DNA of 64,000 bases. Origin: an uncultured Erysipelotrichaceae bacterium (GTDB taxonomy: Bacteria > Bacillota_I > Bacilli_A > Erysipelotrichales > Erysipelotrichaceae). The stretch is taken from NCBI GenBank assembly GCA_900315065.1, contig OMXQ01000002.1:1-64000 (forward strand), in the 5' to 3' direction. The notes under the pieces are model-generated. The model ran no database searches. It was not told the DNA's origin and saw nothing but the letters and a program-made list of their open reading frames with translations. The first letter of the stretch is position 1. Every line of letters begins with the position of its first letter. Shown here one piece after another: positions 48,359-55,944 of this stretch. Position numbers and translations under genes: made by a program.

Positions 48359-48859
48359 TTATTCTTCTCCATGCAGGAGGTCGAAGGTTTCATAGTGGTC
48401 ATCCGTGTAATAGATCAGGCCGTCATTGGTATAGATGATCCGCTTTTCTCCCCTGCTTTTCTTTCCAATTGTATCAATGTCACATTCCCAGTATTTTCTG
48501 CCTTTTTTCTTCGGCAGCGTACCTTCATAGTTGCCGTAGTGATCCCCGCCGATAGCCATGCCCGGGATCGTCTGGCAAAGCGCACCGCCTTCCCAGCCTT
48601 TCTTTCTGGCTTCGTCCTTGGTCATATAATTGGCAGGCAGGTGTTCATACGTTTCCAGATACAAGGCAACGCAGGCTTTGTCATCACATCTGGTATCTTC
48701 ACTGAGATTATGTTTGTTTGTTTCAGCAGGTTCTTCCGTTTCCCTAATAAAAGATCTGGTATTTGCTGAATCTGTTTTGGCAGAGGGCTTGCCGCAGGCG
48801 CTTAAGGAGAATACCAGACAAAGCGCACTGAGCAGGCCGATGATTCTTTTCTTTAACAT
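48359..48859 (-). CDS. Barnase-like ribonuclease, lipoprotein
   Basis: 166 residues. A signal sequence with lipobox LSAC (Cys22) predicts export and lipid anchoring. After a ~35-residue linker comes a barnase domain: VALYLETYEHLPANYMTKDE, ARKKGW, GMAIGGDHYGNYEG, and IIYTNDGLIYYTDDHYETF. The catalytic triad of barnase is kept: Glu125 (ECDID), Arg140 (KRIIY), His155 (DDHYE), and Lys81 for Lys27; barnase Arg59 is Tyr here. It should cut RNA outside the membrane, as a competition toxin or nutrient scavenger. Start ATG 48857-48859 lies one base after the MFS gene's stop. Confidence 0.9.
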   Translation of the reverse strand: MLKKRIIGLLSALCLVFSLSACGKPSAKTDSANTRSFIRETEEPAETNKHNLSEDTRCDDKACVALYLETYEHLPANYMTKDEARKKGWEGGALCQTIPGMAIGGDHYGNYEGTLPKKKGRKYWECDIDTIGKKSRGEKRIIYTNDGLIYYTDDHYETFDLLHGEE

Positions 48860-48860
48860 T

Positions 48861-50048
48861 TTATGCACGGGTTTCTTTCTTTTTCTTCTGATCCGCAAAT
48901 ACGGAAACAAGGACAATCACTGCACCGAGAATACTGAGCACAATGGAGAATACATACATGGATTCAAGACCAAGCGTATCCTGCAGAAAGCCGCCGGCCA
49001 GGTTGCCGATGGTAGCGCCCAGACCGGTTGTCATGACGGCTGCCAGCGTCTGGCCCATGATCTGATCCTGACGATCCAGGCGTCGTGCGACATAGTAGGC
49101 AACAACAGCTGTGAAGAAACCATAGGAAACAGACTGGAAAAGAACACCAAGAATCAGAATCGGAATATCCGGGGCAAGACAGATGATGACATTGCGGACA
49201 ACATAAGCTCCTGCTGCAAAAGCAAGTATGGTTTCCGGTGAATATCTTCTCATTAAGCGCGGTGTAATTGCCATTGCCGGCATTTCAGAAAAGGCCATTG
49301 CAAAGATAACAATCCCGTACAGGGAAGCAGAACCGCCTAAGTGACGGACGATATTGATGAGATATGTAGCTAACGCACTGGCTGCTGCAAATGGAAGTGA
49401 GATGCCGAGCAGGATCAGGAAATAAGTTCTGTATTTTCTGATCAGTCCCGGCATGGATACACCCTTTGCCTTCTCACCGCCGGAGGGAGCGCTTTCTTTT
49501 GTGACTGGCAGAATCTTTACCATCATCAGACAAAGAAGTGCAGAAACAAGAAAAACAATGACGGTCACTAAGGGATTGATCAGATCAACAAGACGGCCGA
49601 TCACGACTGCAGAAATGGCATAGGAAACAGAACCTAAGCCTCTGGCCAGACCGAAGTTGATGTTATGTCCTGCTTTGATGTAATCCATGCAGATGGCTGA
49701 AAGAAAAGGAATGATGGATCCATGCACACAAATCAGAAGAATATAGATACCGATGATAATCACATCCGGCAGCGGCAGAAAGCCGATGATGCAGAAGGAA
49801 ACCATGGAATACAGCAGAATCCAGACAATCAGCTTCCTCATTGTGATATCCGGATTTTTATCAGGCAGAGAAGAAATCCATGGTGAGATCAGAATGGAAG
49901 CTAATGCACCGCCTCCGGTGACGATCCCGATCAGGGAATTGGACATCCCCTTGTATTGAAGCAGAACTGCTGTAAAGCCAAGGACTGCACAATAGCTGAT
50001 GAAGAAAAAGAAGTGAAGCAGATTATATTTCATCTGTAAGTTTTTCAT
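48861..50048 (-). CDS. Major facilitator superfamily transporter
   Basis: 395 residues, twelve predicted membrane helices. The N-terminus (LLHFFFFISYCAVLGFTAVLLQYKGMS) and the SNSLIGIVTGGGALASILISPW region resemble the LacY/nucleoside-like MFS_1 group; a long helix pair ends in a Lys-rich tail. Substrate unknown. It heads the MFS-barnase-barstar unit and is divergent from the 66-residue gene. A -10 TATACT lies at 50079-50084; GTATAC repeats at 50080-50106 form an imperfect inverted pair around it. Confidence 0.85.
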   Translation of the reverse strand: MKNLQMKYNLLHFFFFISYCAVLGFTAVLLQYKGMSNSLIGIVTGGGALASILISPWISSLPDKNPDITMRKLIVWILLYSMVSFCIIGFLPLPDVIIIGIYILLICVHGSIIPFLSAICMDYIKAGHNINFGLARGLGSVSYAISAVVIGRLVDLINPLVTVIVFLVSALLCLMMVKILPVTKESAPSGGEKAKGVSMPGLIRKYRTYFLILLGISLPFAAASALATYLINIVRHLGGSASLYGIVIFAMAFSEMPAMAITPRLMRRYSPETILAFAAGAYVVRNVIICLAPDIPILILGVLFQSVSYGFFTAVVAYYVARRLDRQDQIMGQTLAAVMTTGLGATIGNLAGGFLQDTLGLESMYVFSIVLSILGAVIVLVSVFADQKKKKETRA

Positions 50049-50215
50049 GTAAATTCTCCCGTATTGAATTCACTCATAAGTATACAATGCCTTTTATGAA
50101 GGTATACAGATACAGCTTCTTTTTTCCTGTCTGCTTTGTCATTAATCAGTTGATAAAATACACTTGTTTTTTTGTATATAAAATGGCAGAAAATGCGGTA
50201 ATTATGCGCCTTTTC

Positions 50216-50224
50216 TGGTATAAT
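50216..50224 (+). promoter_or_regulatory. Extended -10 promoter of the 66-residue gene
   Basis: TGGTATAAT (TATAAT at 50219-50224). The rest of the 225-bp gap from 50049 holds only promoter-like sequence. Confidence 0.6.
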
Positions 50225-50273
50225 ATACATACAAAATGCAAAGCACAAATCAAAGAAAATCAGGGAGGCACAA

Positions 50274-50474
50274 ATGGAAGAAATCACAAGAGAACAAATG
50301 CACTACATCCTGGGAATTGACCGCATGACCCCTGCTTATGCAAAGGTTCAGGCAGACATTGAAAAAATGCACGACAAGGGCTTCCTCTACATCGATATCG
50401 CAAGAGAAATGTACCTCGAAATGAAAGAAGATTATAACGAGAGCGTCAGGGGAGTACAGGCTTCCCGCAGCTGA
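50274..50474 (+). CDS. Unknown 66-residue protein
   Basis: A small soluble, mostly helical protein (MEEITREQMHYILGIDRMTP..., then DIAREMYLEMKEDYNE). GGGAGG is well placed before ATG 50274 and a promoter and terminator frame it exactly, so it is a real single gene. No family recognised; the charge pattern suggests a helical bundle, not a membrane peptide. Confidence 0.75.
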   Translation: MEEITREQMHYILGIDRMTPAYAKVQADIEKMHDKGFLYIDIAREMYLEMKEDYNESVRGVQASRS

Positions 50475-50487
50475 CATTACGAAATAA

Positions 50488-50517
50488 AAAGTTCAGATCT
50501 GTTGATCTGAATTTTTT
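50488..50517. terminator. Bidirectional terminator
   Basis: Perfect 8-bp stem TTCAGATC (50492-50499) / GATCTGAA (50504-50511) with A- and T-runs on both sides. It ends the 66-residue gene and, from the other strand, the HD gene, whose stop codon (50493-50495) lies inside the stem. Confidence 0.85.
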
Positions 50518-51083
50518 GTTTCTTCCTGGATTTTACGATCCGTCCAGGCATCTATCAGTTTTCTGAGAGAGAGGAAATATGGATTAGCAGCCATGTTTTC
50601 CTGTCCGTATGTTTTCTGCAGATCATACTCGAGCGGCAGCCAGGTAGAAATATCAGATTCATTATGAGAAATCAGGGCTTCCAGTTTATCGAGCGCTTTG
50701 CATACCTGTCCTTCCCGGGTGGATTGGGTATTGTACTGGTCCATCAGAGACTGCCACTCTTTCCTGTCTGCTTCATCGAAGGATGAAATCCATTGGTGAT
50801 AGATCGTTTCTTCTGCGGCAGTATCTTTGTCTGTCTTATTGAAAGCAGGAATGTCACCGGTGAAGGCTTCACCCAGATCATGAATCAGACAAATGCGGAT
50901 CACAGTATTCATGTTTACATCTTTGAATTCAGGTTCGTTTTCGAGTAACATTGCCATCAGAGCTAAGCGCCAGGAGTGATCCGCAATGGATTCTTTCCGG
51001 TCTTTGTCTGTCCAGCAGTGTCTGGTATTTTTCTTGAGTCTGGAAGCAGTTTCCAATGCGTCCAGGAGTTCTTTTTCTCTCAT
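50493..51083 (-). CDS. HD-domain hydrolase, YfbR/HDDC2 type
   Basis: 196 residues. Metal-binding HD motifs: SIADHSWRLALMA near residue 32 and CLIHDLGEAFTGDIP near residue 65, with KALDKLEALI further on. This group includes 5'-deoxynucleotidases that dephosphorylate deoxyribonucleoside monophosphates. It overlaps the alkD-like gene by 4 nt, so it is the third gene of the dehydratase-alkD-HD operon; a nucleotide-salvage or repair link is possible but not shown. Confidence 0.85.
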   Translation of the reverse strand: MREKELLDALETASRLKKNTRHCWTDKDRKESIADHSWRLALMAMLLENEPEFKDVNMNTVIRICLIHDLGEAFTGDIPAFNKTDKDTAAEETIYHQWISSFDEADRKEWQSLMDQYNTQSTREGQVCKALDKLEALISHNESDISTWLPLEYDLQKTYGQENMAANPYFLSLRKLIDAWTDRKIQEETKNSDQQI

Positions 51084-51757
51084 GTTCTTTTCTGATCCTT
51101 CAGGTATTTTGAGCCTTCTCTGATACTGAGATTGTTCATCTTTTCCTGATGTGTTTCAATGAAAGCAGAAACCCAGGCAGGATTGGTTTTGGAATAATCC
51201 CGCAAAGCCCAGCCGATGGCTTTATTGATGAAGAATTCATCTGATCCCAGGTTGTTTTCCAGAATTTCTGCCAGCACGTGCGTATCTGTCTTGTCTTTGA
51301 GCAGCAGCTGGAATTCAATGGCACACCTGCGCACCCACATGTTTTCGTCCAGTGACCATGCCGTCATTGTGTCTGATATCGTATTGTCTTTCAGAAAGAT
51401 CTGACCGCAGACTTTATTCAGAACATCAACCGTATCCCACCAGGATTTTGTCATGACGAGTTTCCTGATGCGGGGAAGATCTTTCTTTGCAAGGTACTTT
51501 GCCCTTGCCAATAGATAGTCACAAGCCTGGTATTGGCACTCACGATGGGGATCATTGTAACAATCTGTTATGAAATTCCAGTCTGTTTCCTCTTCCTTTC
51601 TTTGCGCTTTCATGAAGTCCAGGCAGAGTTCTTTGCGTTTTGTAGATGAAATGCCGTAGAAAACAAACTGGTCACGCATGTAGTGCGCCATGGGCAAGGC
51701 TCTTTCTTCGTCCTTGTTTTCTTCGAAAATCATTCTTAATATTTCGTACTTAGTCAT
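51080..51757 (-). CDS. AlkD-like DNA alkylation repair protein
   Basis: 225 residues, a HEAT-repeat-like all-helical DNA glycosylase family that removes bulky alkylated bases. Signatures are MTKSWWDTVDVLNKV, DENMWVRRCAIEFQL, and FFINKAIGWALRDYSKTNPAWV. Trp and Asp residues used by AlkD for catalysis appear in place (WWDTVD). The gene overlaps the dehydratase gene by 8 nt and the HD gene by 4 nt. Confidence 0.92.
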   Translation of the reverse strand: MTKYEILRMIFEENKDEERALPMAHYMRDQFVFYGISSTKRKELCLDFMKAQRKEEETDWNFITDCYNDPHRECQYQACDYLLARAKYLAKKDLPRIRKLVMTKSWWDTVDVLNKVCGQIFLKDNTISDTMTAWSLDENMWVRRCAIEFQLLLKDKTDTHVLAEILENNLGSDEFFINKAIGWALRDYSKTNPAWVSAFIETHQEKMNNLSIREGSKYLKDQKRT

Positions 51758-53501
51758 CGTAGGAAAGATAAGCGCCTTTCATCGGACTGGCGGCGTGTTC
51801 TGCATACATTCTGAGAACCCCTGTTTTGTATTTCAATGGTTTCGGTTTCCACATCTTTTTTCTTTCTTTCAGAATCTGGTCCATTTCTTCCGGTGTCTTT
51901 CTTTGTCCATTGACACCGATGATATTGAGTTTCCGTTCAGGAATGTCAATTTCGATCAGGTCGCCTTCTTCAACTAAGGCAATCGGGCCGCCGGATTGGG
52001 CTTCCGGAGAAACATGGCCGATGACCGGACCCGTAGAAGCACCGGAGAATCTGCCGTCAGTGATCAGGGCTATGGATCTGCCCAGTTCTGCATCTGAGGA
52101 AATTGCTTCAGACGTATAGAACATTTCCGGCATACCGGATCCTTTCGGTCCTTCATAGCGGATGAAGACAGCATCCCCCTTCTGTACCTTGTGGTGCAAT
52201 ACAGCATCCAGGCATTCTTCTTCAGAGTCAAATGGTCTTGCCTTCAGGATGGCTTTGAACATTTCTTTCGGGCAGGCTGTGTGCTTGATGACAGCTCCTT
52301 CCGGCGCCAGGTTGCCTTTGAGGATGGCAATGGAACCGTTGGTATCAATTGGTTTGTCAAACGGATGAATGATATCTTCTTTTGTGATCCGGGTGCCTCT
52401 TGCCTCATTGGCTTTATCCAGCCAGGTCTGGCATTTTTCATAAAAACCGGATTTTTTCAGGTCTTCAAGGTTTTCTGCAAGCGTCTTGCCGGTAATGGTC
52501 ATGACATCCAGATGCAGCATGGATCTGATTTCTTCCATGATTGCCGGAACCCCGCCTGCATAGTAGAAGAATTCTGCCGGATATTGACCGCTTGGTCTGA
52601 GGTTGAGGAGGTATCTTGCATTTCTATGCAGTTTATCGAAAGTATCTCCGGTTACGTCAAGGCCGTATTCATGTGCTAAAGCCGGAATGTGAAGCAGACA
52701 ATTGGTAGAGCCGGAAATTGCCGCATGAACAAGAATGGCATTTTCAAAGCTTTCCATTGTGATGATATTTTTCGGCTTCATGTTTTCATTGCCGGCTATT
52801 CTGACAGAAAGTTCACCAGCTTTTTCTGCATATTCCAGTAAGTCAGGAGAAGTTGCCGGAAGCAAAGCGCTGCCAGGTAAAGTCAGGCCTAAAGCTTCCG
52901 CCATGATCTGCATGGTACTTGCCGTGCCGATAAAAGAACAGGCGCCGCAGGAAGGACAGGCATTGCACTTGGCCCAGTCCAGTTTTTCCTTTGAGATTTC
53001 TCCTCTTTCATAGCGGGCAGAATATACACCCAGTTCATTGAGGGTAAGCATCTCTGGCCCGGCTGCCATGGTGCCGCCGGTAATCATGACGGATGGAATA
53101 TTGACTCTTGCCATGCCCATGAGGTTGCCCGGCATGCCTTTGTCACAGGAGGCGATATATACGCCGCCGTCAAACGGGGTGGCATTTGCCTGAATTTCAA
53201 TCATGTTGGCAATCATTTCTCTTGAAGCAAGGGAATAGTTGATGCCGTCTGTGCCCTGGCTTTCCCCATCGCACATATCCGTGCAGAAATAGCGGGCTCC
53301 GTGTCCTCCTGCCTTTGCAATACCTTTCATGGCTGCATTGACGAGTTTGTCGAGGTGGCCGGAACCCGGATGAGAGTCACCAAAAGTACTTTCTACAAAG
53401 ATCTGCGGCTTGGCAAGATCTTCCTTTTTCCAGCCGGTACCTAAGCGGAGCGGATCCATTTCCGGAGATAACGTACGCATTTTCTGAGAGATATATTCCA
53501 T
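51750..53501 (-). CDS. IlvD/Edd family dehydratase
   Basis: 583 residues. An iron-sulfur dehydratase: FGDSHPGSGHLDKL, CDKGMPGNLMGMA (cluster Cys), CNACPSCGACSF (cluster Cys pair), the GRFSGASTGPVIGHVSPEA segment, and NGSIAILKGNLAPEGAVIK. The family includes dihydroxyacid dehydratase (branched-chain amino acids), phosphogluconate dehydratase and sugar-acid dehydratases. No ilv or Entner-Doudoroff gene is nearby, and the divergent gene carries a LacI-like sugar sensor, so a sugar-acid substrate is a reasonable guess. ATG 53499-53501 follows AAGGAC; a longer frame to 53594 is not supported. Confidence 0.85.
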   Translation of the reverse strand: MEYISQKMRTLSPEMDPLRLGTGWKKEDLAKPQIFVESTFGDSHPGSGHLDKLVNAAMKGIAKAGGHGARYFCTDMCDGESQGTDGINYSLASREMIANMIEIQANATPFDGGVYIASCDKGMPGNLMGMARVNIPSVMITGGTMAAGPEMLTLNELGVYSARYERGEISKEKLDWAKCNACPSCGACSFIGTASTMQIMAEALGLTLPGSALLPATSPDLLEYAEKAGELSVRIAGNENMKPKNIITMESFENAILVHAAISGSTNCLLHIPALAHEYGLDVTGDTFDKLHRNARYLLNLRPSGQYPAEFFYYAGGVPAIMEEIRSMLHLDVMTITGKTLAENLEDLKKSGFYEKCQTWLDKANEARGTRITKEDIIHPFDKPIDTNGSIAILKGNLAPEGAVIKHTACPKEMFKAILKARPFDSEEECLDAVLHHKVQKGDAVFIRYEGPKGSGMPEMFYTSEAISSDAELGRSIALITDGRFSGASTGPVIGHVSPEAQSGGPIALVEEGDLIEIDIPERKLNIIGVNGQRKTPEEMDQILKERKKMWKPKPLKYKTGVLRMYAEHAASPMKGAYLSYDD

Positions 53502-53643
53502 ATTGAGTGTCCTTCTTTTTTTGTCATTATTATAATAAGCCTGATATCTTTCAATATTCTGAAAATATATCTTCTCTGATGCATTTTCATTCATAAAATA
53601 GTTGTGAATTTTCCATTATCTGTAGAATATTTCATGAAATTTG

Positions 53644-53652
53644 TGCTATAGT
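53644..53652 (+). promoter_or_regulatory. Extended -10 of the LacI-sensor GGDEF gene
   Basis: TGCTATAGT on the plus strand (TATAGT at 53647-53652). On the other strand a TATAAT at 53529-53534 may serve the dehydratase. Confidence 0.45.
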
Positions 53653-53678
53653 TGGCTTAGTGTACAGGAATCAGAAAT

Positions 53679-55871
53679 ATGTCTAATCATGTATTATGTC
53701 TGATCACAGGAGATCAGAAGTACCAGTATACATATGAAATGATTCACGGCGTTCAGGACGGAGCTGCCATGCTTGGTGCCACATTGCTTACTATGCCTTT
53801 GTTTGCAGAAGATGAGAATGCGGAGAACGCCGGTATTTATTATTGCCGTGCTGTTGAAGCTGTCGCTTCTCTTAACGCAGATGTCTATATTCTTCCAATC
53901 GGCAATATTACTGTTACTTATGGCAATCAGGCAGATTATCTCAACTACATGCTGAATGTTCTGAAGGATAAGAAAGTTCTGATTCTGGAAGATCATAAGG
54001 ACGGCTATGAGTGCCTGGACAAAGATAACACAGTCGGCATGCAGGAGATGATGGATCATCTGCTCAATATCGAACACTATACAAAGATCGGCATGATTGC
54101 AGGTCCTGCCGCCAGTTTCGGCAGCCGCTCGCGTGAGAAAGTTTATCTGGATTGCATGCATGCTAAAGGCTTTGAGACCTGCATCGGCAGGGGTTCCTTT
54201 GAAGGCAATATCGATGAACCGGTGTATGCCTTTCTGAAGGAGCATCTGGATCTGGAGTGCGTGGTTTGTGCCAATGACAGACTTGCCATAGAAGTTTACA
54301 GATTGCTTGTTTCTTTGGGCAAGAAGCCTGGTTTTGATATCGGTGTTACCGGTTTTGATGATATGCCGCGGGCAGCATTAATGGATCCGCCTTTATCAAC
54401 TGTAAGACTGGATATGTATGAATATGGCAAAGCTGCAGCTGGAGAAGCAGTGAGAATGGCAGAGAATAAGCCGCGTAAGGTGTATGTTTTCCCTTCCCGT
54501 TTCATTCTGCGTTCTTCCTGTTCCATTCATTCTGATGAAGCGAAGAAATCCAGAAACCAGTTAATGGATGAACTGACCAGCCAGGATAAGATTGATATTG
54601 AAGCTGTCACTGACCACATTCTGGAGAGTTCTCCGATTGATGCCGGTATCTTATACAACATTACGAAGAGATTTACGGCTGCCAGTGCTGCCATTGTGGA
54701 AGGAAAAAAAGCAGAGCCGATTCTGCCGCTGATTCATGACATGCAGTTCAGGCTCATGGACAAGTGCCGCTATCCGGAAACTTTGTACAGGTCTCTGGAA
54801 GTTTATTTCCAGTCTCTGATCCGCAATCATCCTTCCGCTGGTCTTTCCAATCTGTTTGATACGATTGCCGGAACCTTTACCCGGTATTTCTATAACACCA
54901 GGATGCAGAACCAGGTACATGAGTCTGAAGTTTATCGGGCAATCATGCGGATCGGTACCATCTCCGGCATGTATGCGGATGAGCCTGACCAGGCTTACAG
55001 AGTCATGCTGGAAGGCATGCGGAAAGCCGGCGTCAGCCATGCCCTGCTTGGCGTAAAGAAGGAAAACAATGATGAGATGATCAAAGGCATGCTGGATCAT
55101 GATGAGATCACTATCTTTGATAAAAACACTGCTCCGAAGGATGTTCCTGCTTTTATCAGGGAAAACTTCAAAGGTAACTACTATGGCGCAGTTCTGCTGA
55201 ACTCCCAGCAGGTAGTCGGTCATCTGATGATGGATGCCGAAGGTACTACGGCAACTGCAAGAGTTGCGATTTCTGTTCAGACTGCTCTTGCCATACGCTA
55301 TCTGAATATCTTCCATCGTGAGCGGGAATTGATTTATCTGCTGAATACAGATAATGCCAAGCTGCAGGAAGAAGCTGAAAAAGACAAATTGACAGATCTG
55401 CTCAACAGAAGAGGTTTTTTACGGGAAGTTTCCGGTGTTCTTAACCAAAATCAGGGCAAAGGTGCTGCCTGTCTCTATATGGATCTGGATCATCTGAAAA
55501 TGATCAATGATACGTATGGTCACGAAAGCGGTGACTTTGCGATTCATAAAGCAGCTGAAATCATCCGTTCTGCTTTGCGGAATACAGATATTCTGGCCAG
55601 AATCGGCGGTGATGAATATGTGGCATTCCTGCTCAATAATGAAGATGGCATGGAAAAGATCAGAGCACGCATTGCCGCAGCTTTTGAAAATTACAACGAA
55701 CTTCATGAAAAGCCGTTTGAAATTGATTGTTCCGTCGGCTACGCTTCTTTCATCATTGACAAGACCGTCAATATCGAACAGATGCTCAGTCTTGCGGACC
55801 AGTCATTGTATCAGGAAAAGCGCAGGAAACATGCCGTGCGCAGTTCTATGCAGGTACAGAATGCATCATAA
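53679..55871 (+). CDS. Cytoplasmic diguanylate cyclase with LacI-type sensor
   Basis: 730 residues with no signal, membrane helix or DNA-binding motif. Residues 1-285 are a LacI-type ligand domain: VLCLITGDQKYQYTYEMIHG at the start, IGMIAGP, CVVCANDRLAIEVYRLL, VTGFDDMPRAALMDPPLSTVRLD in parts, and FPSRFILRSSC at its end, all as in LacI-family repressors without their helix-turn-helix. A long helical and GAF-like middle (about 300-545) follows, then a GGDEF domain (about 555-720) with an intact IGGDEYVAF. It should make c-di-GMP in response to an intracellular sugar or nucleoside. It is divergent from the dehydratase. Confidence 0.9.
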   Translation: MSNHVLCLITGDQKYQYTYEMIHGVQDGAAMLGATLLTMPLFAEDENAENAGIYYCRAVEAVASLNADVYILPIGNITVTYGNQADYLNYMLNVLKDKKVLILEDHKDGYECLDKDNTVGMQEMMDHLLNIEHYTKIGMIAGPAASFGSRSREKVYLDCMHAKGFETCIGRGSFEGNIDEPVYAFLKEHLDLECVVCANDRLAIEVYRLLVSLGKKPGFDIGVTGFDDMPRAALMDPPLSTVRLDMYEYGKAAAGEAVRMAENKPRKVYVFPSRFILRSSCSIHSDEAKKSRNQLMDELTSQDKIDIEAVTDHILESSPIDAGILYNITKRFTAASAAIVEGKKAEPILPLIHDMQFRLMDKCRYPETLYRSLEVYFQSLIRNHPSAGLSNLFDTIAGTFTRYFYNTRMQNQVHESEVYRAIMRIGTISGMYADEPDQAYRVMLEGMRKAGVSHALLGVKKENNDEMIKGMLDHDEITIFDKNTAPKDVPAFIRENFKGNYYGAVLLNSQQVVGHLMMDAEGTTATARVAISVQTALAIRYLNIFHRERELIYLLNTDNAKLQEEAEKDKLTDLLNRRGFLREVSGVLNQNQGKGAACLYMDLDHLKMINDTYGHESGDFAIHKAAEIIRSALRNTDILARIGGDEYVAFLLNNEDGMEKIRARIAAAFENYNELHEKPFEIDCSVGYASFIIDKTVNIEQMLSLADQSLYQEKRRKHAVRSSMQVQNAS

Positions 55872-55880
55872 GTAAATCAG

Positions 55881-55907
55881 GAAGAAGGAGACCCCTTCTT
55901 CTTTTTT
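55881..55907 (+). terminator. Terminator of the LacI-sensor GGDEF gene
   Basis: Perfect 8-bp stem GAAGAAGG (55881-55888) / CCTTCTTC (55894-55901), then TTTTTT. A TGCTATGAT extended -10 for the next gene follows at 55909-55917. Confidence 0.85.
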
Positions 55908-55944
55908 CTGCTATGATGAATGAATGAAGAAAGGAGAAACAGGA

